Positions 12,322 to 24,706 of a stretch of DNA of 64,000 nt are shown here, in pieces (the first letter of the stretch is position 1; the number at the start of each line of letters is the position of its first letter). The notes under the pieces were generated by a model. The model was not told the origin of the DNA, ran no database searches, and saw only the letters and a list, made by a program, of their open reading frames with translations. Both the position numbers and the translations under genes were made by a program. Origin of the DNA: Parietaria judaica (lineage: Eukaryota > Streptophyta > Magnoliopsida > Rosales > Urticaceae); contig OX940863.1 in assembly GCA_954871525.1 (NCBI GenBank), positions 4,378,001-4,442,000 on the forward strand, read 5' to 3'.

Positions 12322-13410
12322 GAACTTCATTTCGTATTCAAACGGGATTCTCGCTCTCCTGGTTCAAGTATTTTTGGCATCGGAATTCAGCAAAGAGAAA
12401 ATTAGGCGACCGAAAGGGTGAGAAGTTGCGGGAATTTTTTTTCAAAGATGTACAATACATAGCTTTGCACGTTCGAGATATAAGCTTTTTCGATTTCGTT
12501 TCGGGTTATTAGGGGTTCATTTGATAAAGTTGAGGAAAAACCAACAGAATTTTCCAGTGATCTCTACGTTGTAGTGGTAGGTGATTTTCTGATTTGATTC
12601 TTTCTTGTAATAAATGGTTTTGGTCTTTGTTGAATTCTTGACTTGACATATCACTTCTTCAATACCTAAGATTATGTTTTATTTTATTTTTATATAAAAT
12701 TTAATTTATTTATACAAGACCCGACTAGAAAAACACGAACAAACGAAAATTCACCGAAGAGATGAATCCTCAAATTTTTGTTTTGAATAAAGAAACCGGC
12801 TGTTCCTTTTAAAAATACGACCTAAGATCCAAAAATATTTAGGAAACTCCGCGCTCGTCTCGCATCTCCCTTGGTGATATGCATTTAATACAGGCAATAA
12901 GGAACCTTAATCGCTGCCTAATCTCGATAACATTCGGTGAAGGACGGCATCGAAGGCATGGTCGATTAAGCAATGCTTTATTTTTAAATGTTTGACCATT
13001 CCTGCTCCTACCCTTCAACAAAAGAAAATCATAACTTTATAGTATTTAATTCTCAATAGTTAAAGGCCTTGGCCAAAAAAATATAAGATATAAGATTACA
13101 ATATGAAACCAATATATTAAAACCTACATATCAAACAAAAGATCTCTCAACACATTTTCTTATATCCTTTTTCTCACATCTCCCCAGTTTTGAAAAAAAG
13201 AAAAGAAAAAACTGATTATATATCGATCGATGACCTATATATATAGACTTTGATGAAGAATGCACATGTGGAGGAAGAAGAAGAAAGCAATTAGCAAACA
13301 GAAGAGATTTCTGTATGTTACATTAACAAGACCAACGTTCGTTCCCCGTGCCCCGGTTTGGGCCTCAAGTCGCCGGATTCTGACTCGTTTTGCTCTCTGA
13401 CGTGATGGAC
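12322..13410. other. Convergent 3' intergenic region, TOM1-like/Derlin
   Basis: The two flanking genes end towards each other here, so both 3' UTRs lie in this interval. I see no further gene. Arabidopsis has QQT2 between the corresponding genes, from memory, and nothing resembling it is visible here. Confidence 0.55.
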
Positions 13411-15228
13411 CTAGTCTCGGTGGAGTTCCTCTGCCGGCGGCGCAGCAAATCTCACGTGTGTCGGCCGAGCGACCACAACGGCGTCATCGGCGAACAGAGC
13501 CTTGATAAACGCGGGCGTCCTCAGCGGCCGTCGACCCGTCATTTGTGGGTAAACGTCTTCGAGAAAATAGTAGGCGTGGCCCGCAATCATTCCCTATATA
13601 GGAAGAGTAAAGAGGTTAAAATTACCCAAATAGTTACAATTCTCTCTTTAACCTCTCTAAACTTGTAAACTAAAGCAATTTCTTTGCAAGATGTAAGAAA
13701 ACAAATTGTTTTCTTCAAGAAATATACGTATAATATCATCATAAACGCACTCACATACACATTTTCACGACCTAATATTTGATGCAAACCGAATTTTTCA
13801 AGGAAAAGATTGTTTCAATTTACAAGTTCAAAGAAACTAGCTAAAAAAATTTAAGAGGAAATTGCTGCAGCATGGTGAGTTTAAGGGGCGTGATTACAAA
13901 ATACTATTAAAAAGAACCCATATCGCGTGACCTCAAAGTTAAAATACTGTATAAACATAAGGTGTAGACTTAAATAAGATGATTTTAATTGAAAAAAATG
14001 AAACTAATTATATGAAGAAAAGTGCTAGAAGTTAGAATTTGAAAGGAATAGAAGTGAATACGTACCAATAAGTCAACCCATGCACTCGCTCCAACAAGGA
14101 CAGAGAAGCCCAAAAGAACCTGCAGAAACAGAAAGAAACGGACGGTTATGTTGTCTGGATCCGAACTCAATCTGGATAGCGGCCAATGTTTAATGACATG
14201 TATTTCAAAATAATCTCGTTTGGAAAGCATGATAAGCAGCTAATTACGACACTAATTAGTAGAATGCCATGAAGCTTTGAAGGATTACTGACCCATGGTA
14301 GGTAAGCTGCAGTGAAGGTAAAGAGGCCCAAGAAACTCATATGAATATAAGGATTTTGCTTGCTCCACACATAAACCTGTTTAAGCGAAAATGAAATAAA
14401 CTATCATAAACTATGATTCGTGCAGCACAGTGGATTCACAACAAAGCGTAGACCATAAGATACCATCATGAAAGTGAGCGAGTTGCTGAGGAATATGATT
14501 TTCGCAAACGATTCCGACAGATACGGTATCATCCCACCAACAAGAACGATCCCAGTCAAAACGGAGGCGCCAAACAAGAGCATGTAAAAGAAATCGGCGG
14601 TCCTTCCCCTGAACGAATTCTCCTCGAGAAGCTTGCAGTACCGAGCAAGAAAGAACATGTGGAACAAGAAATCCAAGTCTGAGAATGGCAACAAAAAAAC
14701 ATGTCAAAATATGGCCTACATCATCTTCATAGTTCATATATCTTCTTTGTATCTCTCACTCCATTGATTTCATTTCTCTGTTTTCATTCCTTCCTTAACT
14801 TAATATCCAAGCGACTAAACAATGAACAACACAATTTACTGCCTTTGTTTTTTCAGGAAGAGCTTACCCATTTTCCGGAAGTACAGGAAGTTCGTAATAA
14901 GTCGCCAAAATTGATACTTCTTCACCAAATGTCGAGGATTTAGGTACAAATCGTACGGAGATATAATCTGCAAATTCAATTATACAAACAAAATTCAATT
15001 TTTTTCTTCAATCAAACAATCACCTAAACCTTCCCAAAATCCCCCTCCAATCAAATCAACACGATTCCAACCGAAACCCTCGAATCAACTCATCAACCGA
15101 TTCGCACAAGAGAGGTAAGAGGTTCGTACTTCGAGCGAGCAGCCGATGGTGGTGACAATGGCGGCCGTGAGGTAGGTGCGCGTGATTATCGGCATCTGCT
15201 TGTACCACTCCTCCACCGCTTGCGCCAT
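13411..15228 (-). CDS. DER2: Derlin (DER2-type ER membrane protein)
   Basis: Six exons (15228-15130, 14967-14868, 14678-14464, 14376-14293, 14119-14066, 13593-13411) encode 244 residues, the usual length for plant Derlin-2. The protein starts MAQAVEEWYKQMPIITRTYL and contains PYDLYLNPRHLVKKYQFWRL, FLFHMFFLARYCKLLEEN, FRGRTADFFYMLLFG, NPYIHMSFLGLF and GHAYYFLEDVYPQMTGRRPL, all Derlin hallmarks. The WR of the conserved membrane segment and the GHxxYFLEDVYP block are present. Derlins are rhomboid-like pseudoproteases that help move misfolded proteins out of the ER for proteasomal degradation. No catalytic Ser/His pair is expected. The leader has a GA/CT tract just upstream of the start. The gene is transcribed away from the ASPM-like gene. 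Confidence 0.95.
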
Positions 15229-15910
15229 TCTCGATTCTCCGATCAGGATTCCTTCGGATTCAGCACCGAGAGAGAGAGAGAGAGAGAGAGACTCTGAAGC
15301 GAGCTCGTTCCGAGATTTGCGAGAAGACGGAGTGAAGAAAAATTTGCGAGCGAACAATCCCTGAAGATAACGAGAAATGACAGCGAACTCCGACGAATCA
15401 GAGCGCGAGTGGATCCCACGCACCAATGGCGTGCAAGAGCAGTCGATAGATGCTGTACACGATGGGCTGTTAGATTCTAATGGGCTTTTTCTTTTAAATG
15501 TCGGCCCATTTAGGATTTTTCTGTCATGTGAATTGCACGTGTCCCCACAAACCTCTGTTCCCGTGTAATGAATAGAGATAATCGCGGCAAAAGTGTTCAA
15601 GTTTGATCAACTGAGACGGTAAAAGTTTAAAATAGAAAAATAACTGTAGATAACAAATGTGAGGTAAATAATTTCTCAGTCCAATTTTTTAACGGGATTT
15701 TTTTAGTATAATGTTATAAATCATACTTAAGATACATATTTACTTGCTCGTTTGTCTAAAATCTTGTCTCATTTAAATTCTACTAAAAAAATTAAACAAA
15801 AAAATATACCGCATCACATTTATTTTACTTTAAACTGATTTTGCCACCGCTTTTCACTTATAATCCTTGTCGTCTCGGTTGAGTAAAATTTAAGTACTTT
15901 TACCAATATT

Positions 15911-16271
15911 GGGTGCGTTTGGCGCAACTTATTTAGCCCTGTTTTTGTTTTTAAAATAAACTAAACCGCTTTTTAGGTGTTTGGCAAAAAATATTTTTCT
16001 AAAAAACACAAAATCGATTTTAGATTTTTGTACATGAATCGTAAAGACTAGAATTCGTAGCTTTTGGTTTTTTCTAAAAAATAAAAATACGATTTTAATC
16101 TTTTTAGCCTAAATAATTTTTTTTATCAAATGCTAAATTAGTTTTTCTTACGAACAACAACTGTTTCACAAATATAATTTATCAAACTTCTGTAGTTTTT
16201 TTTTCTAAATTATTTTTTAAACTAAAACTCAAAATAAAATTTGTAAAAATTAAGCTGTGCCGATCGGGCCC
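15911..16271. mobile_element. MITE-like element, GTGCGTTTGGC family, copy 1
   Basis: It begins GGGTGCGTTTGGCGCAACTT and ends TGTGCCGATCGGGCCC, an imperfect inverted pair. The whole internal sequence matches 63013-63383, including the TTTTTAAAATAAACTAAA and CGTAGCTTTTGG-type blocks, in the same orientation. No clear target duplication could be found. It lies between the Derlin and ASPM-like promoters. Confidence 0.6.
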
Positions 16272-16384
16272 ACTATCTTATGGATTCGGTTTCAAACACG
16301 TAGGCACCTCCTTAAACCTTTCGCTCACGTGGGTCCCACAAATCCCGCTTTCTCCAAATCGTTTTAAATTCAAAACAGTCAAAG

Positions 16385-16388
<4 letters not shown>

Positions 16389-16418
<30 letters not shown>
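16389..16418 (+). repeat. (CT)15 tract in ASPM-like leader
   Basis: An uninterrupted run of TC dinucleotides about 100 bases upstream of the start codon. Pyrimidine-rich tracts near plant transcription starts (Y patches) are common core-promoter features. Confidence 0.9.
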
Positions 16419-16420
<2 letters not shown>

Positions 16421-16518
16421 ATTGAAGAGAAAAGCTTGAAAATCTCTCGCATGGCTTCACTCAAACCCTAAGGCCTAAAGTTGCAGAGATCTGAGCAGGG
16501 AATTCGCTTTTGCCGGCC

Positions 16519-19500
16519 ATGGACGCTGGAGAGGAACCACCGTGTGCATCGCCGTCGCCGTTCAGAGCCGCGTCCGCTTCGATCTTCAGAGATATTTCGA
16601 ATTTCAAGACCCCGAAGCCCGGCCCTCGGAAAACTAGCTTCTACCGAACGCCGGGGACTCAGTTCTTCACCACGTCCAAGCAGAAGCCTTGGACATCTTC
16701 GTCGTCGGTTCGGCGGCGGACGTCTCTCGCTCTGTCGTCGAACCGGGCTGGGAAGACGGCAGCGCGGAGGCTTAGGGCGCTGGAGATCGAGCAGTCGCAG
16801 TCGTCACGGAAGGTGCTGGTTCAGAAAGAGCAGTCGTTGAAGTCGCTAGCTAAGTCCCTCACCGTTTGGCTCAACTTCCTGTTCGAGAACCCTGGTTATT
16901 GCGGCTGCAAGCTATCCACCGACGGACGAATTGGGAATGCGAACGAGGCTGAGGCTTCGGCTACGGCTACGGGGAAGAGGGAAACTCTTCCGGGAGTCGG
17001 GGTGAGGGTGGACGCGGCGTGGAGGAATCCGAAGCGGCAGAGAGATTCGGAGTGGCGGGCCGGTGACGGGGAAGATAGGGCGGGGTTTCTGAGCTCAGCT
17101 TACGCGAGCCTGCAGAGTTCAATGAAGGATGTCTGCAGTTTGGAAGATTTGAAGGGAAGAATGAGAGTGTACTTGAGCTTGGGTGGCTGCAAGGAGGTTT
17201 TTCATGTCATGACTCTAGTGGCTAAGGTTTGGCTTATCTCTTAAAGGCTCAATTTTTTAGAAGAAGGATCAAATGGATAGGTTTAGTTCATTGAGTTTTT
17301 TGGGCATTTATTTTTTGAGACTTTCTCTAGATTTTAGTTAAGTCACTAAGTTCAAGGAGTTAGGATTTTCGACCTAAATTTCCAATTTTAGAAACGTAAA
17401 AGAAAATAAGATGCACAAGAGTGTTTCGCTCTTACTGTACGAGGCGAGGTACGTTCACTTGCCGTTTGCGTATCTCGATCCGTTATAATCTTAATCGGAG
17501 TTCTTAGTTACGTCTTCTTCAAGCTTGTTCTCTCTTTACTTCGTGCTACATTTTGCATAATGACGGTTCAAGGCCAAATAAGCGAAAAATATAGGGCAAC
17601 AACAACTCTTTGATTAAAAATTTGTCCAAGGCAATCGACTTTGAGTGCTCTATCTCGGGTCTCGGCAGCGTTTCTATATAGATTAGACTTCCCACGCAAC
17701 ACAACGAGCTTGTATGATATGTGCATTACCAACATAATGTCTGTTTTTCCACTCAGAATATTGATGAAGGAAGGCTGAAAATGAAGGCTCATTGCCCCTT
17801 AGTCACCGATGTTGGATTGAGGCAGAAAGCTACCAAAATTCTTTTGTGCTACAACCCAATTTGGCTACGAATTGGATTATATATTGTTTTTGGTGGAGAT
17901 TCTCTGTTATCATGTGGAGATGCTGATTCCGACCAAGAGATTTCGTTCTTGAGGATGATCATTGAAAAGCAGTTCTTTTCACATTCCGGTTTGGCAAAGT
18001 CGTATGCTTACAACAAGAAGGTCGAAGGGTTGTACAGACCTGGCTATTATGAAGCCTTGGGGAACATCGTACTTAAGAGGCTTCTCTTGCTTGTTCTTAT
18101 CCTGGATAGAGCTAAATCTCAGAGTAGTCTGTCTATCAATTACGGTATTGATGGCGTGGACGGGGGTTCTCCTTTGTTGTTCACGGCGCAGTCCTCGATT
18201 AAATCTAGTCGCCAGTTGATACATGGTAATAACATTCGTCATCCGTGTTTGTAATTTTTTGTAAAAAATATGTTTTTATGGTTTTTCTGTATTCACCATA
18301 GTTTGACCAAGCTCCTTTCTTTTTCCCTTTGAATTTAGATTTTTTGTCATCAGATGTTATGCTTGGGGAAGGTAATGTTCTTGCACATCTGATGATAGTA
18401 GGGTACAAATTATCGTATCAGCAGGTAGGGAGTTCTCCTTTTTCTTTTTGCTTGCAACACAAGAAACTTATGGTATTGATGCTTGTGGTACATTTGATGA
18501 TCTCCTAACAATAATTTGATTGTTTTGCAGAGTTTACTGGTGGAATACGACTTTCAATTGTCAGATTTATTTGTCGATCTTAAAGACGGGGTTCGGCTTG
18601 GCAGAGCTACACACCTTTTGCTGGATGACTCCTCTATACTTGCGGTGATTTCTATTTTTTTTTTTATTTCCTGGAAATGGAAGACTAGGTTTATGTCACA
18701 TTGAGCAGTATATTTCAATGTTTTCTTTTCTTTTGTTCTGATCCCAATTCTTGATTGTCTGAGCAGAAATTGATAGTTCCATCGGATACTAGTAAGAAGC
18801 AAGCGGCGAATTGCGGTGTCGTTTTGCAGTATCTTAGACAGGCTGGTGTGTCTTTGTGCGACGATGATGGGATGATGATAGCGGGAGATGATATTGTTAA
18901 CGGAGACAAGGAGTTAACTCTCGCCCTTCTCTGGAACATTTTTGTTCATTTGCAGGTCTGTCTTTTTTTGTGGTCATGTTTGAAGGTTTGCCATTTTTAT
19001 TGTTATATCATAAGTAATTACCGTTGAACCTGCAGCTACCTCATCTCATGAAGCAAACGTCTTTAGTCGAGGAAATATACAAAATTCGTGGAGATTCTGT
19101 GGTATGTCTCCGTAATGAACTAAGATTAACACCGTCTGCTTTGTGTCCTCAGATTTAGCTTTTGTCTTCACTTCTGGTCTTGTAGCGAATAAGAAATGAG
19201 CTTCTGTTGACAATTTTTTGTTTACAGGATGATATTAACCCGTCCAAATTGACTCATTTGGAGTTGCTTCTGAGATGGATTCAGGTATTTGCTTTGACGG
19301 TTTCGAATGTCTTATTTCTTTTTGTGCTTGCATCTCTTTCACATAAAAACTAGAAAATATAAAACTGTAAAGCGAGTTTTATACGCGTTGCTACAGGATT
19401 GATAATTATTCGTTTTGGTTTTAGGCTATTTGCCAAAACTATAATTTCAGGATTGACAATTTTTCATCTTTGGGTGATGGAAAAGCCATATGGTGCTTGC

Positions 19501-22500
19501 TTGATTATTACTTCCGCAGGGAACTTCCTTGTTCCTGCTCGACAAAGGTACTATAATATTATTTTTTCTATATTTACCGGTACATCTAGACATGTTTCTC
19601 TTTTATGTTACTTATTTATGTTACTTTTTAATTATATGTTCCAGGATCCTTGTAGACCAACTGGTGAAGAATCAATTGTTTTAGTTACTGAATATCCCGA
19701 TGCAGTTCACGATTTTCTGTTATCACAGAGATTGGCGACATTGTTGGGAAATTTTCCGGAGGTACGGTGAGGGTTCTGTAGATATAGATTTTATCATATC
19801 TATGCTTCACACAAGCTTTGTGCTTGGTTGAAAAGTGTTTGATATTTGCGTTATCATCAAGATGTCTAAAAATCTATATGATATTTTTTCTTCTTCCAAA
19901 CAGGTTCTGCAAATTAGTGATATACTTGAATATAATGGTGCTTGTAACGATAAGAGCGTGGTAATCCTATTGGTGTTCCTCGCGTCTCAATTGATTGTTA
20001 AGAAAAACATGGTAATCCTTATAGTACGACCGAAATGTATCTGTAAGTTTCACTTTCTTAAGTCATATCTGAAATAACTGTTTTCTTGCAGGATCAATTG
20101 AATTTTCACAAACTCTTAGGTTGTCACTATCAAAGTCCAGTGAGAAAATTATGTTTTCCAAGTTCAGAAGTAATAGGAAAAGACGAACCATGTGGCCGTA
20201 CTACCGAAGGTTCTTCCCATTTACATTACATAAAAATTAATCAATGGAATAAAATTTTGTGTTCATTATTATGAAAAATATTAGTTGGTGGGCGCTACGG
20301 GGAACGACCATCTTTACTAAATATATTTATTTACATTTCAGAAGAAGATGCTGCAAGAAAGTTCAAGGCCGTTCAGGCTTGGTGGCAAGAAATGGCCGAA
20401 AGCAACTACCATCGTGTTAAGAAACCAACTGCTCCTATTTTGCAGGAAGTATCTACAAAGCAAAATATTATCAACATCCAGAGAGGTATTTCGTTGTTAA
20501 TCATTGTGCAGTTATTTTCCGTTATGTATCAATAGAATTATTAGGTTAACTGACATGTGATTAAGATTTCTGCTTTATTCACTCATTCACAGTAATTTAT
20601 ATTTTTATTAATGCATATCCAAATGTTCAAGTTCTGTTTGAAGTATTTGTTTGCTATATTTGTATTCTAGTGATATATGCATATTTGTAGTTAACAGTGT
20701 GATAGAGTTGTGTCTGTGGTTGAGCAAATTTTTTAAATGTAAACAGAAACTGCTGCCAAAGTGATACAGTCTCATTGTAGGAGAGTGATTGAACGCCGGA
20801 ATTATGTGAAGACGTTAAAAGCTGCTTCTCTTTTACAGACTGTTATCCGTTCCTGGTTAACCGTGAGGAAACCATCAAAAACTAGCTCCAGTGATTATGA
20901 TGAATCAAGCCTTGATCTAACTCGTGCTTCCGTTGTCATTCAGAAAAATTTTCGTATGTGTCTGGCGAGGTCTAGATACAATCGTGATGTTGTTCAATTA
21001 GAGAAAGCTAAGAAGGGATTTCTTGATGAGTACTTCAACGCTGTCATTGTAATTCAGAAATATTTCCGTGGGTGGTTAGTAAGATCAAGGTACATTCATG
21101 AGGTCACTCGTATGTTTGCAGAGACGGGTTTCAGCGATCAAAGTCATGCTTCAATCGTCATTCAGAAGCACTTTCGTGGGTGGTTAGTAAGATCAAGGCA
21201 CCTTCATGAGGCCATCGTCCATTCAAAGGAAGGCCATTCTATACATCTGAAGGCAGGTTTTAGCGATCAAATCAATGCTTCGGTCGTAATTCAGAAGCAC
21301 TTTCGTGGGTGGTTAGCGAGGTCTAGGTACACCATCGAGATTGCTCAAAGAGTAAAATCTTTTGAACTCGCTGCTTCCATTGTAATTCAGAAATATTACC
21401 GTCGGTGGGTGTCAAGGTATCATAATAAGGTTTCCGAGCTTACAAATGCAGCAGTGAAAATCCAGCGTGCTTGGAAGGGTTATATCATCAGAAACTGTTT
21501 CCGAAATCAAAAGCAAGCAGCATTGAGAATCCAAAGTAATTATAGAATGTCGAGATGTTCGAAGACTTACCAAAGACACAAATCCTTAATTCAGTCAGCA
21601 ACTATTGTTCAGGCTTTCGTACGTCAGTGGATTTGCCAAACAGAATTTTATAGACGAAAGCATATGATCACTACAATCCAAGTAAGTAGCTATATCATTC
21701 TTGTTCGGCTAATGTAAAGCATGAAAATTTTGTATTTACTCTCTTTATTATGATTTGCTATACATCATTCATACCTTGTCATCTCTCTAATTTGCTTTAA
21801 TAATATCAGAGACATTTTCGTGGTTGTTTGGAAAGAAAGGAATATTTATCCCGAAGAGAAGCTGCAACAAAGATACTAAGTGCAATTCAAAGGCATAGAA
21901 CGGAGTCTGTGTTGGTAATTCAGTCTCATATCCGTCGCTGGATTGTCAGAAGAAAAGTGACCAGAGAATACTCTTCGGTTCTCAAACTGCAAAGGTGGTG
22001 GAGGGGTATTCAGTCAGTAAAGCTTAGAACAAAGTCTATTTTGGTGATTCAGTCTCATATCCGAGGCTGGATTGTCAGAAGAAACGTTACTAGAGAATAC
22101 TGTTCAGCTCTCAAACTGCAAAGGTGGTGGAGGTGCATTGTTTCATCAAAGCTAAGAACAAGGCCTGTTTTGGTAATTCAATCTCATATCCGTGGCTGGA
22201 TTGCCCGAAGACAAGCTAAAACAAAAAGGCGTAGAATTGTTCTGATACAAGTAAGATTTTTGTTTATTTCCCATCTAAAGAATGATTTTAAGAACAGTGC
22301 CAATTTACCTTGATTTTTGTTCATCGATGCATTTTGTCCTTTAAGCTTTGTTTTGGTGCAATTTGCCTCTTGAATGTTTTCGTATGCTGCAATTTACCCC
22401 TCTAAACTTCCATTTTAATGCAGAAAACCAACTTTGTAGTTAACTAGCTAATGCCCTCTTATTTAATAATTGTTTTATGTGAACAGTCTAGCTGGAAGGG

Positions 22501-23627
22501 TTATCTTGCAAGAAAAGCGTCAAAAGGGCAATTACGGGATTTACGTTTGAGGATGGAAAAGACAGCTGCAAATGTGGACGATGGCATGCGCATCATAAAC
22601 AGACTTATCGCAGCTGTCTCGGAGTTGCTAAGCAAGAAAAGCTTAAGTGGTGTTCTTCATATTTGCGCTACTTTAGGTAAGGATATGCGAAACCGTTTTA
22701 TTTAAACTTTAAATTATTATTAGTGGACATTTCTTTTACGTAAAGGGTTTTTAGATTGTTGAAATGGTTATCTTAGCATGTTTTACGACTACGCTTTTCT
22801 CATGTTATATATCCTTCAATTAATGAGATAGGGTACGTAACTACGAAGAAAGAATATCTCAACTAGGGTATGTACTAGTTTACATATATTTTAGAAACGT
22901 CTATCACGACAATTGATTTTTTAGTGTCATCTAAAATTTTCGCCTATAAATCTTGTTTTCGCAGACATGACGACGCAGTATTCTGTAAAATGCTGCGAAG
23001 AATTGGTGAAGGCAAGAGCAATCAACACTCTGCTCGAGCTGATTCGTTCAGTGAGCCGAAGCATCCCCGATCAAGAGGTCTTAAAACACACGCTTTCCAC
23101 TCTCAGAAACATCGCGCGATATCCGCATCTCGTTGAAGTGCTTGTCGATTGTCATGGATCCGTAGAAACTATACTTCTGCAGATGCTAAGGTAGTTTATA
23201 CATTGTTCGATTCGTTGAAGAATTAGAAATTTATTTGATTTCTTAATGAAAATCCATGCATTTATTCTCTTAAACATTCCAGGAGCAAGGAAGAAGTATT
23301 TTTCATTGCTTCGAATCTGATGATGAAGATATGCTCGTGTCCGAAAGGCGTTGAAGCTGTACGAACAAAGCCGGCACTTCTGAAGAGGCTGCACAATCTC
23401 GTTGAGGAATTGTCAAGGAAGGCTATTATGGAAAAGAGGTGCGATTGCTAACATACATACTTAGATTTATTACCTTTTTTTTTCTTTCTCTGAAGTATGT
23501 TTTTCTTGATTATTTTCATCATTTATGATGTCACTTTAGGAACATTCGAGGCCCAGTTTCCAGAGAGAACACGGACAGAAGACTACGAGAAGCTGTTCAT
23601 CTTCTGAAAATGGTGACAGAGGGATAA
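16519..23627 (+). CDS. ASPM: ASPM-like protein (calponin-homology plus IQ repeats)
   Basis: Eighteen exons join in frame to 1444 residues: 16519-17226, 17757-18226, 18339-18424, 18531-18644, 18767-18954, 19036-19101, 19228-19284, 19425-19547, 19645-19761, 19904-20011, 20092-20209, 20342-20485, 20747-21681, 21810-22250, 22487-22676, 22965-23190, 23283-23438, 23540-23627. The N-terminal 240 residues are basic and Ser/Pro-rich. Two calponin-homology-like regions follow (roughly residues 420-545 and 555-690, with KDGVRLGRATHLL and GDGKAIWCLLDYYF). From about residue 767 there are around 17 IQ-type repeats such as VIQKHFRGWLVRSR and VIQSHIRGWIVRR. A helical ARM-like tail closes the protein. This is the architecture of abnormal-spindle/ASPM proteins, which bind calmodulin and focus microtubule minus ends at spindle poles. 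The plant homologue is little studied. The chosen start is the first ATG after the CT-rich leader; an in-frame TTG upstream is not a credible start. Confidence 0.92.
20757..22250 (+). repeat. IQ-motif repeat array inside the ASPM-like gene
   Basis: Two sub-families of near-identical repeats are visible at DNA level. One has a core like CACTTTCGTGGGTGGTTAG at about 21060, 21170 and 21300. The other has a strict 129-bp (43-codon) period, with its TTGGTNATTCA start at 21912, 22041 and 22170. Both reflect in-frame duplication of calmodulin-binding segments within two exons. Confidence 0.85.
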
Positions 23628-23852
23628 ACTCGGCGCTCATGTACGTTTCGAGTTCACATTTCATGTGCTAACTTGTATCACTCGTGTATGATATTCTAGG
23701 ATTAGCCATATTTTGTTGTAGACAGTGATTTTAACATGTGTAATGATCATAGAAATACGTCCCTATTTAGCAAATATGGTGATATATATATATATAATCA
23801 ACATTACTATATATTATAAGCAAATATATATACATATAGCATCTGAATGCTT
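23628..23852. other. Convergent 3' intergenic region, ASPM-like/small HSP
   Basis: A 225-bp gap between two convergent stop codons, with AT-rich likely 3' UTR sequence of both genes and a TATATA run near 23780. Confidence 0.6.
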
Positions 23853-24294
23853 TCAAGCAGCCCTGGCTAGAGTGTGAAGGCTTTCAGGCACATCAGCAGG
23901 GTCAACATAGAAACCCCGTCTCCGAGAAGCCCTTGGGACAGTAACTGTCAAAACCCCGTCTTCACATCTCGCCGTGATTCCTTCAACATCGACTCTGCTC
24001 GGAAGCCTGAACTTGCGCACGAACGCCGTCTCGGTGGATTCGCCACCGCTTGCTTCGGTTCTGATAATGAGGTACTTGGAGTCCGCAACTTCCACTCTCA
24101 TCTCCTCCTTTCTCACACCTGAATGGCAAACACGTGAAGCAAATTCAAACACAGAGAAGCAATAACAACAGAATGGATTTTTCTGTGGTGTGATTGGTCA
24201 GACCTGGGAGGTCAGCTGAGAAAAGGTGAGAGTGAGGGGTTTGCGACCAGTGAACATGGTTTTGTGGGACGAAGAAGTATGGGAAGAACTCCAT
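23853..24294 (-). CDS. HSP15.4: Class V small heat-shock protein (15.4-kDa type)
   Basis: Two exons (24294-24204 and 24118-23853) encode 118 residues. The first exon gives MEFFPYFFVPQNHVHWSQTP and SADLPG, and the second continues VRKEEMRVEVADSKYLIIRT. The rest is an alpha-crystallin domain with ETAFVRKFRLPSRVDVEGI and the terminal beta-strand box GVLTVTVP. The N-terminal arm is very short, the VP box is followed by only about 28 residues, and the cytosolic/peroxisomal classes usually differ in these regions. This fits Arabidopsis HSP15.4 (At4g21870), which lies in the corresponding chromosomal block. Small HSPs hold unfolding proteins for refolding by ATP-dependent chaperones. A heat-shock element and TATA box lie just upstream. 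The protein is slightly shorter than the Arabidopsis one. Confidence 0.9.
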
Positions 24295-24390
24295 TGATTT
24301 GGAACTCAGTTCATGAAAAGGTCACTGCTTTATATGCAAGTGTTTGTGTTGTGTGGATAATGATTGAGTGAGAGTAGGGCAACTTGGTGG

Positions 24391-24446
24391 TGTTTATAAA
24401 GCTAGTGGCCAAGTTGGTGCCATGTTTTAGTCTTTCTAGAAGGTTT
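24391..24446 (-). promoter_or_regulatory. Heat-shock element and TATA box of the small HSP
   Basis: On the plus strand TTCTAGAAGGTT lies at 24434-24445: TTC and GAA units in perfect alternation followed by a partial third unit, the nTTCnnGAAn pattern bound by heat-shock factors. About 35 bases nearer the gene is TTTATAAAC (minus strand; plus 24391-24400), a good TATA box roughly 100 bases upstream of the start codon. Spacing and order fit a heat-inducible plant promoter. Confidence 0.7.
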
Positions 24447-24706
24447 TTTTTTTTTTTAGCAATTTAATATTCTAGTAAGCAGAAGTTTTTTTTTTTTATT
24501 ATAAATTATGATGAGGTGCTACTTGATAAGCCTGTTGGTTACTATGTTCATCACTTTGTTTGAAAGTTGATTGATCGACAGGTAATAGGAATGACACAAG
24601 ACGAGAAGTGGTTAGAGGCACAGAAACGACACGAATTAGAATACGACAACAATACAAATTTGGACAACAGCAGACAAGATGGCATCGTAGTCGATATTAA
24701 TAAAAA

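Larger units (their letters stand above)
15229..16518. promoter_or_regulatory. Divergent intergenic region, Derlin/ASPM-like
   Basis: This 1.3-kb gap holds the 5' leaders and promoters of two genes transcribed in opposite directions. Each leader carries a pyrimidine tract on its own sense strand: CT on the Derlin strand (15268-15290) and CT on the plus strand (16389-16418). A MITE-like insertion at about 15911-16271 separates the two promoter halves. A CACGTG core lies at about 16326 in GCTCACGTGGGTCCC. Confidence 0.6.

Noticed and set aside
12322..13410. Missing QQT2-type GTPase gene expected from Arabidopsis order
   Set aside because: I looked for P-loop-type coding sequence here and found none. 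It may have moved, so I make no claim of loss.
15085..15600. 171-residue minus-strand frame extending the Derlin N-terminus
   Set aside because: The upstream part is the CT-rich leader. Derlin proteins start at MAQAVEEWYKQ.
16510..16518. Start three codons upstream for the ASPM-like protein
   Set aside because: The codon is TTG. The first ATG at 16519 has a good context.
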